Assembly: GCA_900323505.1 (NCBI GenBank)
Contig: OOIN01000030.1
Location: forward strand, 1-64,000
Source of the DNA: Ustilago trichophora
Taxonomy: Eukaryota; Basidiomycota; Ustilaginomycetes; Ustilaginales; Ustilaginaceae
DNA: 64,000 nucleotides
Direction of reading: 5' to 3'
Shown here: one piece after another, positions 31,701-41,090 of the stretch
Layout: the number at the start of each line of letters is the position of its first letter
How positions within the stretch are numbered: the stretch's first letter is position 1
Notes under the pieces: model-generated
The model's input: only the letters and a program-made list of their open reading frames with translations
Database searches by the model: none
Told to the model about the DNA's origin: nothing
Made by a program: the position numbers and the translations under genes

Positions 31701-34700
31701 CTTCGTCATCCAGACGACCGCAGCCCTTGAACCAGCCAAACAGCTTGATAAAGATCTCGTAGCATATAGAGAGCAATCCAAAAGTTCGGAGAACGCAGCC
31801 GAGCTGCTTGAGTCTGAGGATGATCTCGTACTCCTTGCACTCCTCGTGGTGGAACTCGGCCCAGAGCACGACGAGTACATCGTGTGCCTCGGTAATGTGA
31901 CCGTGCTTGTGCAGCAGCGTGGCATACTCGATGCAGATGTCAATCATGAGCAAAGTCATCTCGAGAGACCACTGGCGGCGGCAAACCTCGCCGAGACGAC
32001 GCCAGATGAGAAGGTAGAGCCTGCAAGCATGATGCCAGTGGATCGTATGCTTGGCATAACCACGAGCGAGGCGGAGCAAGACCATGATGCGAGCATCGTG
32101 TTCGTGCTCATCATCGTGCACGTCGACGGTCTCAAGGATCGAAGAGACGTAGGTGTCGATCAGCTCGGTGTCCTCACCGTGAACAACGACTTCGAGACCG
32201 GCCATCTCGTTGCAGATGTGCTTGGTACGCTCGTGACGTGGGCCGTGCAGATGCAAAAAGATGTGGTATAGCTCGCGGTAGACTACGATGACGGAGGCAT
32301 GATCCTTGATGCTGATCAGAAGCTCAATGAGCATCTGGTACCAGTGAATGACCTGTTCGCTGTGTTGACCGTGCTGACGTTGGCAGATCTCAATGGTGAA
32401 GCGGATCATGTGTTCGCGCATGGTACAGATCTCGGTACGCTTGGTAAATACGAGCGTCTCGGTACAGACCAGGAAGAGAGAGGCACAAGTAGTGACAATG
32501 AGCGAGAAGCGGTCAATGCAGCGGCCCTCTTGACCCATCTTGCAGGCGTAGTAGAAGTACTCGGCGGCCTCCGTGAGCTGGTTGTGACCGCGGTGGATGG
32601 AAGCGAGCGCAAGGTAGACCTGCATGACCGAGAGGTGGTCCTTGCCAAAGCAAGCCTTACGGACCTCGAGGCCCGTGGTGTGGTATGCCAAGTGTCGGTG
32701 GTGGTTCCAGTAGGACCACTCGAGAAGAGCAAACTGCGTAGATTGCGGGAACCAATCGGCAAGATCTCTGACCTCGAGACCGGATCGCTCAAAGTGGTGG
32801 CGCCAAAAGAGCACGGTATACTCTACGGCGTTGCCCTGGTTGAGCGAAGCCTCGAGCTCCTTACCAACCAGCAAGTCGAGGCAGGGCAGCGCCATGTCGG
32901 TAAAGTCGGAGCCGACTGAAAGCAAAAGCTTGCGAAGCATGCGCTTCTGCATGTCCTGCTCATCCTTGAGGAGGTGATCTTTGGCATAGCTGCGAAGGGT
33001 AGCGTGTCGGAAGTGGAGGTGACCGCGAATCTCCTGGAAGAAGATGGCGGCGTGAGGCGAGGAGCGAGCTGCCTCGAGCATTTCAGGTCGCATAAGCGCT
33101 TCGAGTTCTGTCCAACAGAGGGGGCGCCTAGCTACGAGCATAAACTGTAGTAGACGCTCACCAGCCTCGCCAAGATGCTTGGCATGCTCATGAAGTAGAG
33201 CGTGAAGATCATGGGTGCAGTCAATGTTGTGATCGCCGTGAAGGCGGAGCAACTCGAGATAGAGGAAGGCCCAAAGGAAGGATCCGTCGGCGCGCTCTAC
33301 GAGCGAGTTGATGAGCTCGTCGTCGTAGCTAACTGAGCACTTGGTGAGTCCGCTGCGCAGGTAGGTGTCAATGTCTCGGACGTTGACATCGCGAGTGATC
33401 TTGTAATCGGGGAGGTCGTCCGAGAATATGCTGCCAAAGGTGACCATGCGAACACGAGGGCTGTTGTGAACACACTTGCGGAGGTACTGGAAGGCCTTGT
33501 CGTGGCGAGTGCTTAGACCGTCGACGAGCAAGAGGATCTCGTTGCCAGCAGCACTGCGCGTGAGAGTTTGCTCGAGAGCCTGCCAAAGACCGTCGGCAAG
33601 TTCGTGATCATCGTTATCCCTTACAAGCACGCTAGCCAGATCAGAGTGCAAATGAACGTCGCCAATGTTTTGCTGCCAAATCTGGTAGAGGAGCGACTTG
33701 ACGAGGCCGAGCTCAGTGTGCGAGTCGTGCTGTTCGATCAAAAGCACGTCGTACGACTTGCGCCCAAGAGTCCTGCGCAGACGTTCCTGCGTCCATACAG
33801 CAAGAGTCGACTTTCCGCTGCCTGGCTTACCGGTGATCTGCAGCACATCGTCGTGACTGCGAAGAAAGTTGAGCAGTGGCGATTGGAACCACTCGCATGT
33901 CTCGGGAGCTACAGCTGTCTGTCGTTGAAGGCTGGCAAAGAGACGGGATTTGAGAGTGAGACCAGTAGCACCGGCGAGCTCAGCCAAGATGGTCGAGGTT
34001 GAGACAAGGGATGGTTTGTGTTGCTGGAGGGAGAGACGCCATACGATGCGGTGGAGCTGAGAAACTTCGGCGTCAATCGAGTCGATGGATGCGGAAAAGA
34101 GGCTGCCTACATCGATGGCCTCGGAGCTGGTGGGAGAGAGACGGTTCATACGGCTTCGAACATGGCGAGCGAGTTCAGCGCTGAGCGACATGTAGCGGTT
34201 GAAGAGCGAAAGCAGCAACGAGCGCACAGAAGCATGGATGAGGAAAGGATGGCTCTGGTGAAGCGATCGCATGAAGAGGTTGGCGATCTGGGAGAGAAGC
34301 TCAAAGAGAGGTCGAAGCGCCTCTGCCTGATGATGACCAACGTCGAGCAAAAGGCGAATGGCTACGAGCGAGGTCTTTAGCGAATGCTCGTTGGCAGCGA
34401 GTTGGGCAAAGTGATTGAGCTGGGCACCAACCTCTTCAGCTTGGCGTAAGACCTTGTCCCAAGCCGAGTTCTTGCGAGGCATGTGAAGGAGACGCTCGTG
34501 TGAGAGGAATTCGAGGTAGCACTCGAGGTCGCAGTCGACAAAGTCCTGCTCGGTGAGGTCATCGATGAGGACGACAAATCCACGTCGAATATCGATCGAG
34601 GGCTGGTGCATGGTGAGGAAGCTATGCTGTTGGTCGGTGACCGAAGGAGTGGTGAGAGGGGTATCCATGTTGATGGTGTCAGTCGTTTCGGTGAGCTCGG

Positions 34701-34973
34701 TGAAATGGCTCTCCATTCGCTCAAATGGAGGCTTGACGGAGCTGATGGTACCGAGCGCAGTATCGAGGTTGGAGTCGGCTTGGGCAGGCATGTTGACACC
34801 CGAGGTGGATCGACTCAGCTTTTCTGATATGGGATGCAAGGGATAAGGGGGTCAGTAGGTGGTTTGAAAGCAAAGCAAAGCAAAGCAAAGCAAAGCAAAG
34901 CAGGTCAAATCGAGCATAGGATGAGTGGCGACAACGTACGAAGTGTGTTGCGTCCAAGACCAAGGACGTTCAT
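28702..34973 (-). CDS. NACHT/nephrocystin-3-like STAND NTPase with long helical repeats
   Basis: Model: exon 1 34973-34940 (starts MNVLGLGRNTL), intron 34939-34824 (GTACGT...ATCAG), exon 2 34823-28702; 2,051 residues. Without that intron, an ATG at 34839 gives 2,045 residues. About 340 N-terminal residues have no family I recognise. Then comes a nephrocystin-3-type NTPase: a CEWFQSP block, Walker A GKPGSGKST (343-351) and Walker B EILLLVDGL (about 33520-33545). The remaining 1,400 residues are helical repeats of tetratricopeptide character, unusually rich in His, Trp and Cys, with a Thr/Val-rich break (KVTVTETVTREVF) and a GHDHGHHHH run. This is the layout of fungal NLR-like signalling proteins (sensor repeats, NACHT switch), often linked to non-self recognition. 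Its partner and output are unknown. Confidence 0.8.
34866..34903. repeat. (AAAGC)n microsatellite in the first intron of the NACHT gene
   Basis: Seven tandem AAAGC units lie within the proposed 116-base intron, between the donor and the branch-like CTGAC. Confidence 0.85.
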
Positions 34974-36472
34974 CTAGTCTGTGATGGCAAGTAGCAGAGA
35001 GGGGAACCGTGACGCTTCCAAAGATAGTAGTGCAAGAAAGGAAGACAAGGGTATAGGATGATGGCTGGGGGGGAACGTTTCAATTCGATTCATGCCCATG
35101 GGGGAAGCTTTTTATATCCTGTCTATCTACAGTACGCCTAGCTGATGAGCCTTTCAGACTGGAGCTGCAATATTGACCCCAATCGGCTCTATCTCTCTCT
35201 GTCCATTGGCTCCCCACAAATACACAGCGGAATCGAAATGAAAATTGGCTTCAACGATGCGTCCTAGTCTGACAGGGTCAACGCCAACGCATGGGACGGG
35301 CAAATGGAATGTCATGAACCCGAAAGAAAAGGCCGGATAATCGTACTAAATGGTTGCAGGCGCGGGAAGGATGATGGAGAAGGGGCTTTGCATTCTGAGC
35401 ATGAGTAGCGAGAAGCTGTCAATGTCAGGGTTCGCTGTCCAAGGGCTGTCCAAATGCGCCTTTGCTTGAATTTGGATGCGCTTCGGGCTACGAATTGCAG
35501 GGTCGAGGCAGTAGATCAGTGTTTTGTTGATTGTGGCAGACGCATGTGCAAGAGGTGGAGTTGCAACTTTGTTCGAGATTTTCCCAGTCCCGTGCCTCTT
35601 TTTTCGTCTTTTTTTTTTCTTTTTTTTTTTTCTCTTATTCTCTTGGATTTTATCCGATCTGACTGAGACGGGAAGAGTGACCGGTTGAGCTTGCCATTTT
35701 CTACAAAAAAGGGTTCGTGCGCTGCAATTATAGTACAGTGCAGTACGCCATGTGCGTCGGTGATCTTTGATGGCATAATTAACAAACTTGGCAAGCCAGT
35801 GTACAGGTACAATAACCACTTGTTCCATCACAAGCTCTGCTTCCCACGACTCTTTGGGACGGGTAAGAGCAACATATTGTGTCAAGACCGTACCGACTTG
35901 CCATCCTTTTGTGTTTTTCTTTCTAGTCATTCCAGCCGAGCTGGACCAGCCGCCGAGTCTCGATAGGTTGAGTCCAGAAAGGGCTAGAACAAGCCGTGTT
36001 CCTCACCGTGAAAGCGTACAAGGCTCAAAGATCTCGGGCGAACAAGAGAGTTGGAGGGAGAAGCAGCAGAGGGAATCGCTGCACCGGCACCTACAAAACC
36101 GGCTTCCATCACCACTCCTGCATCCCGAGCAGCACAGGACAAGACTTGAATACGAAGCCAGAAGTAACGACAAGCATACAGCCAACAGCGACAGGAGCAG
36201 GAAAAGTAGCAAGATCAGGGAAATTCGAACCCGGTATTTGGTGACTATCAGACCTCCAATACAGTCCAGTCATCACATGGGACCTCTGCTCCTATCCAAC
36301 CCAGATTGCCTGCTCTGCCGTGTGCGATACCAGACACCTGACACCGACCTAATCAATCGTCTTAGCTACCAGTCACACCTAACTGCGGCTTGAGTTTGGG
36401 ATCGAGTTATTTTCTGCATTTTTTTCAAGAGTGGTGGTCAAATCGATCTCAACAGCATAAAGGAAGCAAGCG
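34974..36472. other. Intergenic region upstream of the NACHT gene
   Basis: About 1.5 kb between the start of the NACHT gene and the 3' end of the flavohemoglobin gene. Contains long T tracts at 35600-35635, a TAGTACAGTGCAGTAC word at 35730-35746, and no coding region that I can support. Confidence 0.5.
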
Positions 36473-37711
36473 TTACAAAGCATCCCCAGTTCCAAACAGC
36501 TCCATGCGAATGTCGTCCTTGTCAATCCCGAGACTATGGAGTTCTGTCTTGATTTCCAACATGAACTCTTGGGGCCCGCAGATAAAGTATAACGGTTTGA
36601 TTGGCTGTGATCCTAGGAGCAAGTCTTGTTGGATGTCCAGTGATTTTACTGATATTCTGCCTTTTTCGTGAAAGTGGACGCCCTTTGTCTCGTCGCTAGT
36701 GGGGGCGGTTAGGAAGCTCTTGTACCTAATATTGGGGTGGGTAGAAGATACCGCTTGAAGATGGTCCCAAAAGGCTCTTGATGAAGATGTTCTTGCACCA
36801 TGAACAAAGACGATTCGCTGCGTTACACCCTGCTCCACCATCGTATCCAGAATCGAAATGAACGGGGTGATGCCTACACCGGCCGAAATCATGACCACCG
36901 GTCTCTTGGTATCCTCCTCTGCATCCCAGAACAACTCGCCTTCTGGATGCGAGAGCTGTACCACATCACCAACTTTGGTGTTTTCATGCAGAGCATTGCT
37001 TACATACCCCGGACGCATTCCCAACGAGCCTTTATCTTTCCTCACACTGATCCGATAGCGCTTTGAATTAGGCGCGCTACTGAGAGAGTACTGTCTTGCC
37101 TGTCGAAATCCAGGTTGACTAGGAACGTCAACCAAGATGCTAACGTACTGTCCTGGACGATACATCGGTAGTGGTTCTCCATTCAATGGCGAAAGATGAA
37201 ACGAAGTGATCTCTTGAGATTCTTGCTGCTTTTCAATCACTCGAAATTGCCTCCAGTCGATCCATCCGTGAGAGTCGCAGCTTTGGTACAAGGCGGCTTC
37301 TTTAGAAATCATAACCTGGGCCAGTTGGTCATATGCCTCGGTCCACGCGTTTAGATGGGATGGGCTCAATGTAGGACCCAAAACGTGAGACATGGCATCG
37401 AGCAAGTATTTGCCTACGATAGCATATTGGGAGGGTTGCACATACAGGCTGACGTGCTTGGAACAGATTTTGTCGAGGGCAGGGGTGAGGATGGTGAGGT
37501 TGTCGATGTTGGACGCGTAGGCGTACAGGGCAGTTGCGAGGGCCGATGCCTGTTGATGGCTCGCTTGGTTGGTTTGATTAAACACCGAGTTCAACGATGG
37601 GTTTTCGGAAAGCAAGGTCGAGTAGAAGCGTACCACAATGGTTTTGCCATGCTCTTCGAGTAGAGGGGCTGTCGCTTTGATCAGTTCGACCTGGGCGTGG
37701 GAGAGTGGCAT
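36473..37711 (-). CDS. Flavohemoglobin (nitric oxide dioxygenase)
   Basis: 412 residues starting MPLSHAQVEL, intronless, the usual length of the family. The globin domain (1-145) has the B10 Tyr30 and the proximal heme His86 (KHVSLYV). The reductase part has the FAD motif RQYSLSS and the NAD(P)-binding VMISAGVGITPF, and ends in a short conserved tail. The enzyme turns NO and O2 into nitrate with NAD(P)H and protects against nitrosative stress. In plant-infecting fungi it can counter host NO. The longer frame reaches upstream to 37888, but the Met at 37711 aligns with the normal family start. Confidence 0.95.
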   Translation of the reverse strand: MPLSHAQVELIKATAPLLEEHGKTIVVRFYSTLLSENPSLNSVFNQTNQASHQQASALATALYAYASNIDNLTILTPALDKICSKHVSLYVQPSQYAIVGKYLLDAMSHVLGPTLSPSHLNAWTEAYDQLAQVMISKEAALYQSCDSHGWIDWRQFRVIEKQQESQEITSFHLSPLNGEPLPMYRPGQYVSILVDVPSQPGFRQARQYSLSSAPNSKRYRISVRKDKGSLGMRPGYVSNALHENTKVGDVVQLSHPEGELFWDAEEDTKRPVVMISAGVGITPFISILDTMVEQGVTQRIVFVHGARTSSSRAFWDHLQAVSSTHPNIRYKSFLTAPTSDETKGVHFHEKGRISVKSLDIQQDLLLGSQPIKPLYFICGPQEFMLEIKTELHSLGIDKDDIRMELFGTGDAL

Positions 37712-38366
37712 GGTGAGAGAAAAGAGTCGAGTGAAAAGAGCAAGTCGTTTGGGTTGCAAATCGATTCGAACTTGGCTTGTATGGCACTTTATGGATAGAT
37801 ATATATACAGAACAAGACCAAGGTGTTTGAGTGACCAGACGGAACATGACGGCTGCAAAATGGTGGCACTGTGTGCAAGGTGGGTCATTGGATGCTACAC
37901 GACAGCTCCTTGCGCCGGTACGTTCCGCGTGCATTTTTCACATCAAGGCTGTACCTACACACACCGAGCGATGACCACGCACAACTCGACGTGCAAACCT
38001 TACAGCTCACCCAGCCAAGAAGCGCCATGTCTGCGAAATGTTGACGTTGAAAAATTCAAAGCCAGCTCGATATTGCAATGTCACATGGAATCCGGTTGAG
38101 TCCGGTTCGGTTAGCGTGCAAGCCTAAGCGACAAACAAAACATCCCGACCCTCGGCAAGCTTCGGCAAGAAATTTGACGCGTACCTGCACCTGACAAAAA
38201 TGCGGCATGGTTCGGGAATCAAAATTTCCTCTCTCTCCTCTCCAACCTCGGCATCCGGTGTTCAACTCGGTGAATTGACCCAGCTTCCCACCTCGATTGC
38301 CACTTGATTCCCTGCTCATTGTCGTCGGGTGTGTGGGTCTGTCCCCAAGAGGTTGTCTGCAGGAGA

Positions 38367-38402
<36 letters not shown>

Positions 38403-38863
38403 CAAAGTTGGCAGCTTGCTTTTGTTTTCAAATTCGAGTACAGAGTGTCAATCACAATCAAAGCTTTTAAGTTGCCCTATGCCAAGATGGAGACATGGAT
38501 CTTGACACACTCGTCAAAGGCTGGAGGGCAAGTTGCGATGCAGATGTTTCAGACGAAATTGACCAGAGTGAGCACTTGATCGAGAGCCAAATGCGCATGA
38601 CAATGGTTGTGTGGTGGAATGCAAAGAGCGAAAGGAAGCGTTGAGAGAAAAAAATCACTTTCACTTCCGAATCATATGACCGAACCACTCTCACACTGTC
38701 AGTTCTGTCCATGCAGTGTTCTCCTATTGATCTTTCAAATGTCGGCTGATTGTGATCTGCACATTTGTCAAAGCTCATGCCCTTTAGATCTTGCGCCCGA
38801 CACATATAGCTGCATTGCAAGGTGGTAAATCAAGATGATGTTTGAAATTGTCGATGCAACTTA
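37712..38863. promoter_or_regulatory. Promoter region of the flavohemoglobin gene
   Basis: Holds the flavohemoglobin promoter and the 3' flank of the hydroxylase copy 2. A hexamer repeat (GAGCAG)n lies at about 38363-38402. A TTTGACGCGTA word at 38172 resembles the words in the subtelomeric spacer. No gene is supported. Confidence 0.5.
38363..38402. repeat. (GAGCAG)n microsatellite
   Basis: About six imperfect copies of AGGAGC/GAGCAG in the 5' flank of the flavohemoglobin gene. Confidence 0.85.
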
Positions 38864-39976
38864 TCAATTTGAATCAATGATAGCAGAATGCAGGGTTGAT
38901 CGAGACTCGTCCATACTGTCGTTCCAATCAATGTTGTTGCTCTTGCACTCGATCCTTGGCATCAATGTTCCAAAAATTGCATCCCATAGTCTGGTCTGCT
39001 TGCCATAGTTACCTGATTTTCTCCATCCTTGTCGATGGTGAATGTCGTGGTCTTCAACGATCAATTCCAAACCCAGATAGCGAAGTGGCCAGGTGGCGAT
39101 GACTTGAAAGTAGGCTCGCACGCCCGAGTGGCCAGCCAACTCGGTGTACAAGATAAAATTCATTGCTACCCACCAAGTTGCAAAATTGATTTGCCACGTC
39201 AGCAATGCAAGTGCAGGTATAATCACAATATCAAAGAGGCCTTGTTCGTCATCGGTATAAGCAGCCATGATTGCGACAGGATGTTTGGTCAAATGATGCT
39301 TGCGGTGGTATTTCCATAGTGAGTCGACCTCGTGCATCAGACGATGATACCAGTAATAGTAAAAGTCGAGGACGACAGCGTAGATGAAAACGTTGACTGG
39401 CAGAAGGAGGATTGTGTTGAGGTCCAGGGGCGGCTCATTTGGTTGGTAGAGCAAAAGAGTTCCCAGAGGAATACGAGACAGGGTTGAAGCAACAAAGTGC
39501 AACACCATGTTTCCAGTGTCGAGGTCCGGAATGTTATCCCTTGGCGCTCGTGCATCGAGTGTGCCAAAGTTGAGCATCAACCTCTGGAATGCAATTGCAG
39601 TTCGTCGGCTATACCAGGAGAAGCAAAGCATATACACAAACGCGGCCCAGCCCTTACCAATTCTGTAGCCAGTAAAATAGGTGATTCCTGAATCCACGAG
39701 GAGCGGGGCAACCGCCTTTGGAGTCGCATACAAATACATCTTCCAGATAGGGTATACCGGAACTTGTGTGTCATTGGAGTAGACTGGAGGCTTTGCTGGG
39801 GCCCCGGAAGGCCTGGTAGACGGTGTAATGCCCATGCGTGCCAGTACGGATTCCGCCCAGTTCCAGTCTTTGGGTTCTTTATACGGCCATGTTGCCGTCA
39901 TACGACCTTTACCGAGCGACCTTTTTATCGGCACGAAATCGTCAGACTTGTCCGACGTTGCTGTACTTGCTCTCAT
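38864..39976 (-). CDS. Fatty acid hydroxylase/sterol desaturase family protein (copy 2)
   Basis: 370 residues from the Met at 39976 (MRASTATSDK), the same length as copy 1. Histidine clusters HRLMH, HRKHH and DHDIHH and the downstream SGNYGKQTRLWDA block are all kept, and long stretches match copy 1. An upstream in-frame Met at 40117 would add 47 residues but the length match argues for 39976. The pair is inverted and flanks the NACHT and flavohemoglobin genes, so it looks like an old duplication rather than a tandem one. A lipid hydroxylase in the endoplasmic reticulum is expected; the substrate is unknown. Confidence 0.85.
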   Translation of the reverse strand: MRASTATSDKSDDFVPIKRSLGKGRMTATWPYKEPKDWNWAESVLARMGITPSTRPSGAPAKPPVYSNDTQVPVYPIWKMYLYATPKAVAPLLVDSGITYFTGYRIGKGWAAFVYMLCFSWYSRRTAIAFQRLMLNFGTLDARAPRDNIPDLDTGNMVLHFVASTLSRIPLGTLLLYQPNEPPLDLNTILLLPVNVFIYAVVLDFYYYWYHRLMHEVDSLWKYHRKHHLTKHPVAIMAAYTDDEQGLFDIVIIPALALLTWQINFATWWVAMNFILYTELAGHSGVRAYFQVIATWPLRYLGLELIVEDHDIHHRQGWRKSGNYGKQTRLWDAIFGTLMPRIECKSNNIDWNDSMDESRSTLHSAIIDSN

Positions 39977-40599
39977 GTTTCCGGGGATCGTATGGTATCG
40001 AGGGTGGTTTAGATGGTAGGAAAGGTGTCGAGGCTTCAAGGAATACGGCTTGAGCGTCGTATTGTCAAGGTATTCTAGGTGTTGCAGACGACATGACTGT
40101 GTCTTGGTCCGATACAACTTAGTCTTGAAATGCTTTATATATGACTGTGAAGCGGCAACCTGGTTGCCACCATCCGAGGTAATGGAATCCTCTAGTTACC
40201 GTCTGATCATCGTCGTGTTCAAGTGGTGCTCCTGTTGTACGCAAAATTAATTTTTTTTGGATTGCTCTCTCGGAAAACGCAGAGACAGGCGCTTGGTCTT
40301 GGATAAGAAAAAGATGCCATTCTTGGAAACGTCTCGGCGCTCAGCAGCTGTATCATTGTCCAAAATCCTGTTTGGCGGCGATGAATGAGAACATGATTTC
40401 AATAGTGGTAACCAACGCCAACAAGCCAATGTCTAGCAAACATTGACATACTGTGTTACCAGCCATGATTCCACGAATTCTAGAGGGTGTTCAGTCGAGC
40501 GACGATGATGGTGGCGCAACTGGAAGTGTGGGGTACCGAGTGAAAATTCTCACAGGATGGTTACCACTTAAACATCGGCATCCTGCACACCGCCATTCT
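39977..40599. other. Intergenic region between hydroxylase 2 and the dehydrogenase remnant
   Basis: Contains the hydroxylase copy 2 promoter. No coding sequence is supported. Confidence 0.45.
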
Positions 40600-41090
40600 T
40601 CGAAACGCTTTCCTCGCTTACTCAACTTTGCCACTGGCACCAGATACACTCGATTGCAGCGTGGCGATGTACATGCGTACAGCTGCGTCAATGCTCCCTG
40701 TTGATGAGAAATTGAAAGAGCGTTGACAATCTTGAGGAGGAGGAGGGGCCCGATGAGAGACCAAGCGATTCGGCAGGTGCACGTCGCAGGCCTGTACGGA
40801 CGTTTCCAGGATCAAGAGAGAGCAAATTGACTTGAGCACCATCTGGAAAGTATTTGGGTAAATCGTTTGCCATCAAGATAGTCGCAGTCTTGCTCTTGCC
40901 GTATCGATACCAGGTTTCCTTGGATTCGGGCCAATGTTGCTTGTTCACCCGCTTCGAGATCTTTGAAAGAAGCTTCCGATGGCGCCAAACTGGTTGTCAC
41001 ACTTGCAACTTGAACGATGCAAATTGTCGCTGATCCTGCCCGAGTATCATCATGTAATGTGCTGTACATTGCGTCAAACACGCTGGCCTT
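40600..41090 (-). pseudogene. Short-chain dehydrogenase/reductase remnant (frameshifted, 5' truncated)
   Basis: Three pieces of one short-chain dehydrogenase lie in successive reading frames on the minus strand. From about 41080 to 40950 reads an IVQVASVTTSLAP strand. From about 40948 to 40755 comes the active-site YRYGKSK (YxxxK) followed by LDPGNVRTGL. From about 40750 to 40610 comes the C-terminal ALTQLYACTSP...YLVPVAK. Single-base frameshifts near 40947 and 40752 separate them, and neither point has splice signals. The N-terminal Rossmann half with the NAD(P)-binding TGxxxGxG is missing; the remnant starts right at the end of the broken NTPase gene. It is most like retinol-dehydrogenase/WW-oxidoreductase-type enzymes. 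Confidence 0.75.

Noticed and set aside
35346..35930. A 194-codon minus-strand frame
   Set aside because: Its core is a Lys run from a T tract and there is no family resemblance; it is treated as non-coding.
36190..36400. A TTCGAACCC word resembling a tRNA T-loop
   Set aside because: No matching T-stem, A box or acceptor stem can be built on either strand, so a tRNA gene is not supported.
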